Below are positions 31,462 through 41,888 of a stretch of 64,000 nt of DNA, one piece after another; positions within the stretch are counted from its first letter, which is position 1, and every line of letters begins with the position of its first letter. Both the position numbers and the translations under genes were made by a program. Source of the stretch: Lepus europaeus (lineage: Eukaryota > Chordata > Mammalia > Lagomorpha > Leporidae); assembly GCF_033115175.1 (NCBI RefSeq), contig NC_084831.1:39960002-40024001 (forward strand), in the 5' to 3' direction. Below the pieces are notes generated by a model, which searched no databases, was not told the DNA's origin, and saw nothing but the letters and a program-made list of their open reading frames with translations.

Positions 31462-31940
31462 TATATATGTATATTAACTCGCTAGCCTTTTCCCAGTTGT
31501 AAAGCCCTAGTCAATGCAATAAGCTCCGCCTTTTAGGCTACAGTATTGTGTGGTAGTGCTTGGGCTTCTATCGTCTGCCTTTCTAACTCCTTCCTTCATA
31601 TAGCTGCTGCCATCAGTAAACCATTCGGCATCTGGATTTTTCAGGGCTCATCTCGTAGGTCTGGCCTACTAGAGTACACCTGCCTACGTCACTCCCCCCT
31701 CAGAGACTCCACCTCCTTAATCCTAAGGGGAGTTGATGGCCGTCGAATCATCTCTTCTGTAACTGCTACCTGTTCATGAGGGGTGTAGTGCAGACCCTGC
31801 CTATCCAGGGTCTGTAAGTCTCTGTCTATCCTGTCTAACAAATTTGCTTTATGGGTTGGAGCAGTCTCGGTCATTGCCAAGGTCTGTGTCCCTGCATAGT
31901 CAGTTACTCCCAGAAGTCGAGTTCTGAAACATAGAAGTTG

Positions 31941-32459
31941 TTAATTACTATAAGCAAAACTGGAGCAAAACCAATTGTAGGTGGGGTGCCCCTTTAGATG
32001 AAAACCACATATCTTACAGATTCCCAGATAGTGGGCAATGATAGGCTACCCTTATTTAGATCATAAACCCATTTAGTTTGATTATAAAAAATAATAGAAT
32101 AAATCATTAGGTAGCTTTATCCTCAATAACTGTTCTTAGAGATAATCAAGGACGGCAAGCACAGCATGTTTGCCTTAAGGAGACAAAGGCCAAAGTTTTA
32201 CTTATCCTTTTTGCTTTGAAGTACTTACCACAAATGTTTTAAGAAGGGGGATTTAATATCAGGAAGAATTTGTAAAACCTACCTGCCTCAAGAAGAGATG
32301 AGCCCCTTGTCTCCAGAAATAAGTAAAACAAGCAGTGTGTGTTCCCCTGGGACTGCTCTGCTGTGAGGTGTGTGTGGGGGACCATGGTAAAGATGAGGCT
32401 CCATGAGGACTGGGCTTGCCCGCATTAACTGCTAAACCCCAGCCCCAAATGCACCCACT
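31941..32459. other. Unassigned DNA
   Basis: No clear repeat. Possibly the upstream continuation of the decayed ERV, but I see no motif to support that. Confidence 0.4.
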
Positions 32460-32860
32460 ATCACTGTTTCCCCTCTTTGTTGAAACTAATGAGTCATGAT
32501 TGGAGTAATGTTTTTCTGTGACTCCAAAACCATTTTGCTTAATGAGGCACTAAGTCTTTATAATTAGGCCCAGAAGGAAAGGAGGACGTGGCCCTTAAGA
32601 GCAATAATTATTTCAGTTATTTATGGTAATAAAAAATTGAAAATAGGAATTCTTCCTCAGAATGTGACTATTTATTCTTTTACATATTGCCTAACAGGCA
32701 ATTACCCTATTAAGGCGGCGTTTTGTTGCTAAAGACATTAATTGAAATGTAAATTAAATGTAAATCAGCTAATTAAATTGATATGTAATGAACTTGTCAG
32801 GCGGGCCTCTCAGATCAGATGCATTTCAGTAATAAACAAGCGTTGCAGCTGGCCCAACAC
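32460..32860. promoter_or_regulatory. Candidate conserved non-coding element
   Basis: Repeat-free, AT-rich and non-coding, with a dense set of homeodomain-type words: AATTA, TAATTG, TTAATTGAA, TAATTAAATTG. Two ATGTAAAT(T/C) words lie 10 bp apart, with TATTTATGG nearby. Composition resembles developmental enhancers. Conservation itself cannot be seen from one sequence. Confidence 0.4.
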
Positions 32861-33699
32861 ACAACTGGGGCGAAGGGGGCCTGAGCTGTTCCCCAACAGA
32901 CCCCCGATGAAGGAGGGAGAGTCTGCTCTCCCAGAACCTCAGGAGGTATGGGGGACAGTTTGATGAGGCCCTTGAAAACTGGCTTTCCTCTCCTAGCTCT
33001 CTGGGCCTTGCTCCATTTTCTCAGATATGATTCTTTCTGATGCAAAAGTGAGGAAATTCAACTCAAACTGGGTCATGTAAATGGAACAGCCCCAAGTTTT
33101 CCATGAGCGTTGGGAGTGGCTCTTTCCGGGATGTAGCTCCATTGCTCTCTGAGCCTCTCAGCTGTGTGCTCCTCCCCTTGTCTTCACCTTTAGGTTGGTG
33201 TCCTGTGAACTCCACACTTGTCACATGCGGGGAGCAAGATCCCCTTTACACAATCACTGAGGCTTGTGCCAGGTGAACCGGGGAGGCTTTGCAGCTGGTA
33301 GGCACAGGTTCAGCTAAACCAGTGGTTAACATAGTGACATACACTGATGCAATTGGGAAATAACTGCTTCAGTACCCACTGGTTATTTGCCCCTACCCTG
33401 GCTTCCCAGGCTCCCGGCTCAGAACTGTGCAGTCTGCTTCACAGTTCAGGGAGAGGAGGATTAATGCCTGGTGTCAGAAGGGGCCTTTAGAACCCTGCTC
33501 TGCTCCGGTGGCTGGCCCTCACCTAATTGGTTGGTGCTCTTCACTATGCCGGTTGTTACATGCTTTTAAAATTTCCCATGTATTAGAACACTCCTAAACC
33601 AATCATTCCCAGTGATTGTGGAAGTCCGACGGATGGATACATTCCTGAATTGACAGTGAATGTGGCATGTGGGGAGAAATTTTCTTGGTGACTCTGAAC
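32861..33699. other. Unassigned unique DNA
   Basis: No recognised repeat; a 76-residue minus frame at 32815-33045 looks like chance. Confidence 0.45.
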
Positions 33700-33845
33700 A
33701 GTGATTCTCAAACTCGAGTGTGCCTTAGCCGAGCCGCACTCAAGGATGGGTCCTGAGCCTTTACTTTGCTATCAAGTTGCCAGGTGATGCTGGTATTGCA
33801 GGACTGGGGGCCACACTCTGAGAACTGGTGCTCAAGGGTCTTTGC
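33700..33845 (+). mobile_element. MER5A-like hAT-Charlie remnant
   Basis: CAGTGATTCTCAAACTCGAGTG on the left, CCAGGTGATGCTGGTATTGCAGG in the middle and CACACTCTGAGAACTGGTG on the right mirror each other as decayed inverted ends. Length and order fit MER5-type elements. Confidence 0.75.
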
Positions 33846-33934
33846 CATCCTTGGGAAAACCAAGAGTGCCATCAGACAAACAGTTTCAGGACGGGTAGTT
33901 CAGATGATGAAGCCGGTGGAGAAAGGCTGCTGCA

Positions 33935-34160
33935 GACCAGGGCTTGGTCTATGGGCCATGGGTCAAATCTGCCTGTCACCTGTTTTTGTAAATAAAATTG
34001 TTCTGGAGCACAGCCATGTTCACTGATGTATGGATTAGCTATAGCTGCTTTCATGCTAGATTGGCAGAATTGGGTAATAGGCTCAGACATCTTCTGGCCC
34101 ACAAAACCCCAAATATTTACTTACAAACTATTCCAGAACAATGTTTGTCAGTCCTTCTTG
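33935..34160 (+). mobile_element. hAT-Charlie-type remnant (MER58-like)
   Basis: CAAATCTGCCTGTCACCTGTTTTTGTAAATAAAATTGTTCTGGAGCACAGCCATG-type order, then TAGCTATAGCTGCTTTCATGCTA and TGGCAGAATTGGGTAATAG, ending ACAAACTATTCCAGAACAATGTTTG. This order is typical of common old non-autonomous hAT elements. Name uncertain. Confidence 0.65.
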
Positions 34161-34404
34161 ACTAATCAATACTCTAGAGTTGAAAGTGGGGTTAAGTCTC
34201 ACCTATCAGCCTGCATGTTATACGACTGAAGATGAAGGAGAGAAAACTAGCCATGTCCACCACGGTCCTCCTCTGTTACCTGACTATGATAATTCCTGTT
34301 GTGGTAAAGAAGTCTTATTTTGCAGTTGAAGTATTGGCTAACAAAAGCAGAAGGAAACAAAAAAGATTAACCCGAGGGATATGGTTATGAGGCATCAGAA
34401 GATC
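34161..34404. other. Unassigned DNA
   Basis: Nothing recognised. Confidence 0.4.
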
Positions 34405-34662
34405 GACTTTAGCACAAATTCCTTTGGATTGCCTGGTTTCAGTCCCGCCACTTCTGCTTCCAATGGCGCTTCCTGCTAATGAGCACTTGGGAAGGCAGCA
34501 GAGGATGTTTCAAGTACTTAGACTCCTGCCACCCGGATGGAGTTCCAGGGTCCCAGGCCTTGGCCTGGACCAGCACTGGCTGTTGAAGGCATTTTGGGAG
34601 TGAACCAGTGGATGGGAGATCTCTCTCTCCCTCTCTCTGCCTTTCAAATAAACAAACAGTTC
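34405..34662 (+). mobile_element. CSINE, old diverged copy, head degraded
   Basis: TCAGTCCCGCCACTTCTGCTTCCAA, CTTCCTGCTAATGAGC, GGAGTGAACCAGTGGATGGGAGATC, CT-rich block, tail TTTCAAATAAACAAACAG. Confidence 0.85.
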
Positions 34663-35025
34663 CCTTGAGCTAACTCAGAGACCTATTGGCCAGCAGACTG
34701 AACTTGCAGTCCAGTGTGCGAATCTAGAGACGCCCGGGGTCTACGACACCCAAGAGCTTCCCCCAGCCTTCTCCTGCATACAACTTTATGGCAAGTGTTG
34801 TGTCTTATCAACACAACAAGATACATATAAAAACATTCATTTAATCATTTCAAAAATACTTACCAAAGACCTCCTACCAACAAAAGCTGAGTCAGGGACT
34901 AGGAACTGGTAGTGAACAAAATTGATCATTCTATAGCACAATTTCTCAGTAGCTGAGCTTTGTCCATGTCCATACAGCTTCCAATCCGTCTTTTGGTGGT
35001 GACTTTCTAAAAGTCTGCTTGTTTT
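34663..35025. other. Unassigned DNA
   Basis: No firm assignment; short frames only. Confidence 0.4.
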
Positions 35026-35720
35026 TCTTTTTGGTAAAATATGACATATTCTGACAAAGAAATAGAACATTTTCAGTATTGCAAGACCACCCCCCAGCCC
35101 TACCCACCCCTGTGATTCCTCTATCCAAATCTCTCCTTAGAGCTAAGCACTATCCTGACTTCTATGAAATTATTCTGTTACTTTTTTTTAAATACTTTTA
35201 CCACCTAAGGATGCATGCCTGAATGATTTAATTTCATTTCTCATTCTTTGTAATTTTATGTAAATTTAATCACACGTGGTGTACATTTTGTTGCCTTGCT
35301 GTTTTCAGTCAGCAGTGTGTTCAGATTCAACCATACTAGTGTGGTTAGTAACACTACCCATGTTGAGTAGTTCATCCTGTGGATGTATGCCATTTTATTT
35401 ATCTATTCTACAGTTCATGGGCACTTGAATTGTTTATAATTTGATCTATTGCAAACAGCACTGTCATAAGCATGCTTGTACTTGCTGCCTCCTGGTGTAC
35501 TTGGGCTTGAGCTTCTGTAGGACACATACTCAGGAATGGACTTGCTGGGTCATTGCATAAGAGTGCCCTCAACTGTATTAGAAAACACAGCTTGTTTTTC
35601 AACATCATCTCAACTAACATACTAAGCAGTGGACAAGACTTCCCATTCCTCCATATTCTTGCCAACATTTGGCACCATCAGACTTTTAAATTCTTGCCAA
35701 TTTATTTTTAAAATTTAATT
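35026..35720 (-). mobile_element. Old L1 3' region and ORF2 end, antisense
   Basis: AAATAGAACATTTTCAGTATTGCAAGACC and TATCCTGACTTCTATG (3'UTR-type) are followed by ATTTATCTATTCTACAGTTCATGGGCAC, CTATTGCAAACAGCACTGTC, GGAATGGACTTGCTGGGTCAT and CCATATTCTTGCCAACATTTGG. These are the antisense of the ORF2 end of old L1. Confidence 0.82.
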
Positions 35721-36074
35721 TGATTATGATATGAATACATGAAATCTAGCCTCTTAACAAATCTTTAAATGTATAATATATTGTTGTTGACCCTAGGTAA
35801 AATGTTATATAGCAGGTCTCCAGAACTTACTCATTTTAACTAAGTCTGTTACTGAACTAAGATAAATCCATTTGCTGGTATACATTAGGAGGCCAAACAT
35901 CAAAGCCATAGTCTTTTGTGGAGAAAAAGTGAATCGTGGAGTTACCAAGTAAGGAGTCAGGAGCAATGGTCAAATCTGATTCCCTATAAGGTTCTACAAA
36001 TGATGTATCTTGGGAAGGGAGCAAGGAGTGGACATGTGATATAGCAGTTAGCTGGTTAACTACAAAAGGGGAAG
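35721..36074. other. AT-rich DNA, possibly old L1 3' sequence
   Basis: TATATTGTTGTTGACCCTAGG and CAGGTCTCCAGAACTTACTCATTTTAACTAAG (35778-35850) resemble an L1 3'UTR in antisense; the rest is unassigned. Confidence 0.4.
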
Positions 36075-36330
36075 GGTGAGTGATTGGCCTAATGGTTAAG
36101 ACACTGGTTAGGATGGCTTGTCCTACATAGGAGTGCCCAGGGTTTGGCTCTAGCTCCTGTCTCTAGCTTCCTGCTAATGTAGACCTGGGTGGCAACTTTG
36201 AGATCTCAAGTGATCAGGTTCCTGACACATACATGGGAGACTTGGATTGTATTGCTGGCTCATGTGTTTGACTCTGGCCTGACCTGGGGCCATTGCAGGC
36301 ACTTGGGGAGTGAACAAGATACATATCTCA
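36075..36330 (+). mobile_element. CSINE, old diverged copy
   Basis: TGGCCTAATGGTTAAGACAC head remnant, TCTAGCTTCCTGCTAATGTAGACC, CATGGGAGACTTGGATTG, GGCACTTGGGGAGTGAAC. The CT block and tail are lost. Confidence 0.78.
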
Positions 36331-36649
36331 GCTACATAAATATACACATACAAACGTAAGTTTTTTAAAGGGAGTTCTCAGTTCTTCTGCACAGGAACAT
36401 GTCAGCTAGTTGCCTCTTTGTGCATCGTATGTTTAAAAAGATAATGGCCTCAGTATTGCTCAATATTGTGTGGGGAGAGACTTCAGCCCAAAATGTCATC
36501 AGTTTATCTAGTGGTCAATTTATTGCTGTGGTTCTGGTTGGGTTCAGCCAGTTTTGTCTGAGAGTCTCAACAAAGTATCTTACTCTGCAAGATAGCTTAA
36601 GATTTTGGTTATTTCCTTATTTCTTAACCTTATAGGGGCAGTTTTAAAA
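36331..36649. other. Unassigned DNA
   Basis: Nothing firm; chance plus frame at 36399-36635. Confidence 0.4.
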
Positions 36650-36792
36650 CATTATGCCAACAGGTTAGTAACTCTCCACTTCCCCTTGCCCTAACCCTTG
36701 ATAAAGGCCATTTCACTGTTCTATGAATTGGACCATTTTAGGTATCTCATGTGTGGAAACTTGGAGTATTTGTCTTTCTGTGACTGGCTTTT

Positions 36793-37163
36793 TTAAAAGA
36801 TGTTTTTGTTTATTTAAAAAGCAGAGTTACAGAGAGAGAAGGAGATGATAGATTGATAGATAGATAGATGATAGATAGATAGATAAATAGATAGATGATA
36901 GATATTTTCCATCTGCTGGCTCACTTTCCAAGTGGCCACAATGGCTATGGTTGGGCCAGGCCAAAGTTAGGAGTCAGGAACTCCATTAGGATCTTCCATA
37001 TAGGTGGCAGGGGCCCAAGCACTTGGGCTGTCACCTGCTGCTTTCCTAAGTACATTAACAGGGAAGTGGAGCAGGAGTGGAGCAGCTGGGACTCTAACCC
37101 AAACCATATTGGATGCCAGCATCACAGGCAACAACTTAATTTTCTGTGTGACAAAGCCAGTAC
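36793..37163 (-). mobile_element. CSINE, antisense, with GATA expansion
   Basis: Antisense tail, GATA-rich replacement of the usual GAGA stretch, core, and degraded head (GACAAAGCCAGTACC). Confidence 0.88.
36845..36905 (+). repeat. (GATA)n microsatellite inside a CSINE
   Basis: About fourteen tetranucleotide units with GATGATA and AATA interruptions. It lies where other copies carry (GA)n, so it probably grew from the SINE's own simple repeat. Confidence 0.93.
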
Positions 37164-37342
37164 CAATTGCTTATTTAGCATAATACCAAGGTTCATCCAT
37201 ATTATCGCATATTGCAAAATTTTCCTTTTTTCAGGATGAAGAATATTTTCTTTATCTATCATCTGTCAATAGATAGTGGGTTGTTTCTGCATGGCCATGG
37301 TAAATAGTGCTACAATGAACTTAATATTAATATATATATTTT

Positions 37343-37650
37343 AAATGTTCCATGTATTTATTTATTGTTATTTATTTGAAAGAGGGATAAAGAGTGACAG
37401 AGATCCTATCTGCTGGTTTACTTCTCAAATACCTGCAACAGCAAGCTCAGGATGAAGTCAGGAGCCAGGAACTCAGGGTGGGTCTCTCACATGAATGGCA
37501 GGGACCCAACTACACTGGAGTGGCCCAGAGTCAACACTGGCAAGAAGCTGGAATTGGGAGAGGAGCTGGTACCTGAACCCAGGCGCTGTAATATGGGCTG
37601 AGGGGCATCCCAAGCAGTGTCTTAACTACCATGCCAACTTCTCTATCCCA
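37343..37650 (-). mobile_element. CSINE, antisense, old
   Basis: ATTTATTTATTGTTATTTATTTGAAAGAGGG tail, then TATCTGCTGGTTTACTTCTC and the core; degraded head near 37620-37645. Confidence 0.83.
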
Positions 37651-37929
37651 TTAATACCTCTTTGAGATGCTGATTTCAGTTCTTTTGAATAAATGCCCAG
37701 AAGTAGTATTGCTGGGTTTTCTGGTAGTTCTAGTTCCATTTTTTTGAGGCCGTCTGTACTGTTTCCCATTTGGCATTCCTACCACCCGTGTGCAAACTGC
37801 CATCACTTGCTGCCTTGATCTCATGCAGTTTTAGTTAGAATTTTCCTGATTACAAATGACGTTGAACATCTTTTTATAGGTGTTTTGGCCATTCGCATTT
37901 CCGCTGTGGATTGTCTACTTAAGATTTTT

Positions 37930-38272
37930 TTTTTTTTTTTTGACAGGCAGAGTGGACAGTGAGAGAGAGAGAGAGAGACAGAGAGAAAGGTCTTCCTTTG
38001 CCGTTGGTTCACCCTCCAATGGCCGCCGCGGTAGCGCGCTGCGGCCGGCGCACCGCGCTGTTCCGATGGCAGGAGCCAGGTGCTTATCCTGGTCTCCCAT
38101 GGGGTGCAGAGCCCAAACACTTGGGCCATCCTCCACTGCACTCCCTGGCCACAGCAGAGAGCTGGCCTGGAAGAGGGGCAACCGGGACAGGATCGGTGCC
38201 CCGACCGGGACTAGAACCCGGTGTGCCGGCGCCGCAAGGCGGAGGATTAGCCTGTTGAGCCACGGCGCCGGC
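37930..38272 (-). mobile_element. CSINE2-like SINE, antisense, young
   Basis: T-run, GACAGGCAGAGTGGACAGTG, GCGCGCTGCGGCCGGCGCACC, antisense head GAGCCACGGCGCCGGC. CTACTTAAGATTTTT occurs exactly before (37915-37929) and after (38273-38287). CpGs retained, so relatively recent. Confidence 0.97.
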
Positions 38273-38340
38273 CTACTTAAGATTTTTGACCATTTGTCTG
38301 CTGGGCTAATGTACTGAATTTCTTTCAATTGTCACTCTAG

Positions 38341-38470
38341 GTCCATTTGTAATGTCTTCACTCTGCCCTATGTCCCTGGAAGCTGACCTAAATGGATTAT
38401 AGCAATATACTTCCTGACTTTCCAACTTCAATACATGAAGAGAATTGGAGGAGGGGAGAAAAATAGCATG
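38341..38470. other. Unassigned DNA
   Basis: Nothing recognised. Confidence 0.4.
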
Positions 38471-38815
38471 GGGTCGCCCGCGCCCCGGCTCAATAGGCTA
38501 ATCCTCCGCCTTGCGGCGCCGGCACACCGGGTTCTAGTCCCAGTCGGGGCACCGATCCTGTCCCGGTTGCCCCTCTTCCAGGCCAGCTCTCTGCTGTGGC
38601 CAGGGAGTGCAGTGGAGGATGGCCCAAGTGTTTGGGCTCTGCACCCCATGGGAGACCAGGATAAGCACCAGGCTCCTGCCATCGGATCAGCGTGGTGTGC
38701 CGGCCGCAGCGCGCTGGCCGCGGCAGCCATTGGAGGGTGAACCAACGGCAAAGGAAGACCTTTCTCTCTGTCTCTCTCTCTCACTGTCTACTCTGCCTGT
38801 CAAAAAAAAAAAAAA
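38471..38815 (+). mobile_element. CSINE2-like SINE, young
   Basis: GCTCAATAGGCTAATCCTCC head with A box, GGTTCTAGTCCC B box, many CpGs, A14 tail. AAATAGCATGGGG before and AAATAGCAGGGGG after form the target duplication. The first few head bases (TCGCCCGCGCCCC) are altered. Confidence 0.96.
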
Positions 38816-38824
38816 ATAGCAGGG

Positions 38825-39048
38825 GGTGGTATTTAGTCCCCCAGCTGCCTCTCTGCAGAGTCACGAGGGGCTGGCTATTTCCCTGGACCCGAGGCCATAG
38901 TCCTGGCTAGCAGTGCTCTGCAACCACTCTGTTTTTGGACTCTAAGAACTGTTGCCTCACCTTGTCCTTCTATACCTACGGGGGCAACCCATGGTCTCCT
39001 ACATCCTACTCTCTACTTTGTAAACTGCCTGCTTACAAAACTCCCTAC
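38825..39048. other. Possible ancient repeat, unassigned
   Basis: TAGTCCCCCAGCTGCCTCTCTGCAGAGTC..GCAACCACTCTGTTTTTGG reads like an old dispersed element, but I cannot name it. Confidence 0.35.
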
Positions 39049-39415
39049 AGGCCGGCGCCATGGCTCAACAGGCTAATCCTCTGCCTTGCGGTGCTGGTAC
39101 ACCAGGTTCTAGTCCCGGTCAGGGCACCAGATTTTGTCCGGTTGCCCCTCTTCCAGGCCAGCTCTCTGCTGTGGCCAGGGAGTGCAGTGGAGGATGGCCC
39201 AAGTACTTGGGCCCTGCACTCCATGGGAGACCAGGAGAAGCACCTGGCTCCTGCCATCGGATCAGCATGGTGTGCCGGCCGCAGCGCGCTGGCCGCGGCG
39301 GCCATTGGAGGGTGAACCAACGGCAAAGGAAGACCTTTCTCTCTGTCTCTCTCTATCTCTCACTGTCCACTCTGCTTGTCAAACACAAAAACAAAAACAA
39401 AAAACAAACAAACAA
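39049..39415 (+). mobile_element. CSINE2-like SINE, young
   Basis: AGGCCGGCGCCATGGCTCAACAGG head, CpG-rich GCGCGCTGGCCGCGGCGGCC, tail with ACAAAAACAAAAAC repeats. CTCCCTACA is duplicated before and after. Confidence 0.96.
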
Positions 39416-39589
39416 AAAAAACCTCCCTACAAATTTATCAACAGGAGTCCCCAACACAGTTGCTAACATTTTCTAATGAATTTTTGGGAGTTACTTATTG
39501 TGATTTGAATATCTTTCTTTTTTGGTTATAGGTATATAATTTTTTTCTCTTACCAAAATCATTTTCTTAATGTTAGCTTAAAAATTTTA

Positions 39590-39915
39590 GGGGCCAGAGC
39601 TGTGTGCAGCAGGTTAAGCCACTGCCTGCAGTGCTGGCATCCCATGTTGGTGCCAGTTTGTATCCCAGCTGCTCCACTTCTGATCCAGCTCTCTGCTAAT
39701 GGACCTTGGAAAACAACAGAGGAGGCCTAAGTACTTGGACTCTGTACCATGTGGGAGAACTGGATGAAGCATCTGGCTCCTGTCTCCTGGTTTCTGCCTG
39801 GCTCAGCCCTGGCTGTTGCAGTCATTTGGGGAGTGAACCAGAGGATGGAAGATCTCTCCCTCTCCCTCTCTGTAACTCTACCTTTCAAACAAATAAATAC
39901 ATCTTTTAAAAAAGT
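39590..39915 (+). mobile_element. CSINE, full length
   Basis: GGGGCCAGAGCTGTGTGCAGC head, standard core, CT block, tail TTTCAAACAAATAAATACATC. Confidence 0.92.
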
Positions 39916-40473
39916 TATTATAAAGTAAAACACAGACACAGAAAACCACACAAAACAAAGGTATGGTTTAATTAATGATTTTAAGGCAAACATCTTTGTA
40001 AACTATACCAAGGTTAAGAAATAGAATTTTTCCAGCTATTCAAAAGCCCTCCATATACTATACTACAATTGTAGACTCTTCTCTCCCCCTCTGAAAGTAA
40101 CCATTGTCTTTAGTGTTATAGTAATAACTCTGTTTCCTTATAGTTTTATCAATGAAGGTGGATCTCCAAATCTGGGTTTGTTTTTCCTGTTTTATGGTTT
40201 GCACATCTCTTGAAAGTGTCTCCTCACCCCTGTGTCTTTGTATCTGTAATTTCTTCATGGACTACCTTGGTGTTGTTTGGCCTTTAGGTGACACAGGTCT
40301 GAATTGTACTGCTCACTCTTCACGTTACAGGTGAATATGCTCCTATGTCCTCTGTATTTCATGGAAATTGGTATTTGAGTCTACAGCCTTGTTTAGATTT
40401 AAGTTGTTTTTTTTTTTAATAAAGTTAATGTTGTATTCCTATAACAGAAAATCAATGATGTCTGGTTCACTCT
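39916..40473 (-). mobile_element. Old L1 3' fragment, antisense, then unassigned DNA
   Basis: 39916-40170 has ACTATACCAAGGTTAAGAAATAGAATTTTTCCAGC and CCCTCTGAAAGTAACCATTGTC, antisense L1 3'UTR landmarks. 40171-40473 has nothing firm. Confidence 0.6.
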
Positions 40474-40809
40474 ATTTTTTTTAAAAAAATATTTTATTTA
40501 TTTATTTGATAGGTAGAATTACAGACAGAGAGAGGGAGAGACAGAGAAAGGTCTTCTATTCTTTTGTTCACTCCCAAAATGGCTGTAACAGCCCGAGCTG
40601 GGCAGATCTGAAGCCAGGAGCCAGGAGCTTCTTCCAGGTCTCCCATGTGGGTGCAGGGGCCCAAGGACTTGGACCATCTTCCACTGCTTTCCCAGGCCAT
40701 AGCAGAGAGCTGGATCAGAAGAGGAGCAGCCAGGACACGAACCAGCACCCATATGGGATGCCGGCACCGCAGGCAGAAGCTTAGCCTACTAAGCCACAGA
40801 GTTGGCCCC
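40474..40809 (-). mobile_element. CSINE, full length, antisense
   Basis: TATTTTATTTATTTATTTGATAGG tail, standard core, antisense B box ACACGAACC, head CCACAGAGTTGGCCCC. Confidence 0.94.
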
Positions 40810-40814
40810 TTCTA

Positions 40815-41115
40815 TTTGTGATTCTAATGTTCAATTTTATGTGTCAATTTGACTCAGTCATGTGATAACCAGATATTTGGCTAAACAATATTCCTGGGTG
40901 TGTTTGTAAGGGTGTTTCCAGGAGAGATTAACACTTGGTCTGGTCGACTGCATAATGAGATTGCCTTCCCCAGTGTGAGTGGGCATCATCCAGCCCACTG
41001 AGAGTCTGAACAGAACATAAGGAAGAGAGAGATGGAATTCTGTCTCTGGATGAACTGTTTGATCAAAGATGTCCATCTTCTGCCCTTGTACTGAGAGTTC
41101 TCAGCCTCAAAAATT
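40815..41115 (+). mobile_element. Common old mammalian repeat, name not assigned
   Basis: AATTTTATGTGTCAATTTGACTC, TTGGCTAAACAATATTCCTGGGTGTG, GGGTGTTTCCAGGAGAGATTAAC and GTGAGTGGGCATCATCCAGCCCACTGAG. The order is well known from dispersed LTR-type repeats of placental mammals; I do not recall the family name with certainty. Confidence 0.6.
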
Positions 41116-41439
41116 TCTTGAACCCACCTTTCATAATTACTCATGCTATTTCTCTCACTCTGTCTCTTGGACTATAATTCATTGAGGTAAGCACATTTTC
41201 TAGTTCTTCTAAGAAAGGATAGAATATTTCTTCTTTCCCTCTATTTACCCATTTTTCAAGCTAAAAAGTTATTTAAGATAATAAAATGTCCTATCATTGC
41301 ATAAAATGAAATAGTTTTAATGGATTTGAACAAACTTCATGTTTTCAAGTCATTGTAGTCATACTTCATGAAGTTCACATGGGCCCTTGTTTAGCAGCTG
41401 AGAGTGTCAGTTGACTCCTGAATCTCTTTGATTGGATCC
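41116..41439. other. Unassigned DNA
   Basis: No recognised repeat. Confidence 0.4.
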
Positions 41440-41602
41440 TAGAGTATTTATTTATTTGCCAGGGATTAAGACAGAGACACAGATAGAACTCTTGTCTACT
41501 GGTTCATTCTCCAAATGCCTACAAGAGCCAGTGTTGGGTGGGAGCCAGACTCAGGAGCCAGGACATGATCCAGGTCTCCCTGTGTGGCAGGAACTCAAGC
41601 AA
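41440..41602 (-). mobile_element. CSINE fragment, antisense
   Basis: AGTATTTATTTATTTGCCAGGG tail, GTCTACTGGTTCATTCTCC, GACTCAGGAGCCAGGACATG, GGTCTCCCTGTGTGG; truncated before the head. Confidence 0.78.
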
Positions 41603-41888
41603 CAGTTTTCCCTTCTCATCTCTGCTTTCTGACTTTTTCTTTTTCTGAGTAGTCTAGCCAAAGTTTTATAAAATGTATTACTTTTTTTCCTCAAAGGATT
41701 AGATTTGGGAGTCAAAAGGTTATTCATCTGATTACTATACACAAACCAGAAGAACATACTTGTGAGTTTAGTGTGGTAGGGAGTGGAGACAGTACTTGAA
41801 TATAAGACTAAATAAAATAGATTTTATCATTAAGGGGAACATTAACTTCTGATTTAGGAATTAAAACTCTGAAAGACCTCTGAAGCCA
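41603..41888. other. Unassigned DNA
   Basis: Nothing recognised. Confidence 0.4.

Larger units (their letters stand above)
30563..31940 (-). pseudogene. Retroviral pol remnant: connection, RNase H, integrase start
   Basis: Read on the minus strand, 31940-31690 is a connection-like segment. An RNase H start with the TDGSS motif lies at about 31603-31620, followed by a stop at 31482-31484. The rest of RNase H and the first part of integrase are in an open 142-residue frame at 31066-30638. RNase H is split by an inserted LTR (31128-31461) and a tetranucleotide run. The integrase frame ends in a stop at about 30638, with out-of-frame continuation to 30563. Gamma-type ERV by its motifs; gag, protease, most of reverse transcriptase and env are not seen here. 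Non-functional. Confidence 0.85.
36650..38340 (-). mobile_element. Old L1, antisense, broken by three SINEs
   Basis: Four L1 pieces in order: 36650-36790 (TATCTCATGTGTGGAAACTTGGAG..TTTGTCTTTCTGTGACTGGC), 37164-37342 (TTCATCCATATTATCGC..ATAGTGCTACAATGAAC), 37651-37929 (AATAAATGCCCAGAAGTAGTATTGCTGGG..TTGAACATCTTTTTATAGG) and 38273-38340. Removing the SINEs restores the usual 3'UTR-to-ORF2 order. Confidence 0.85.
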
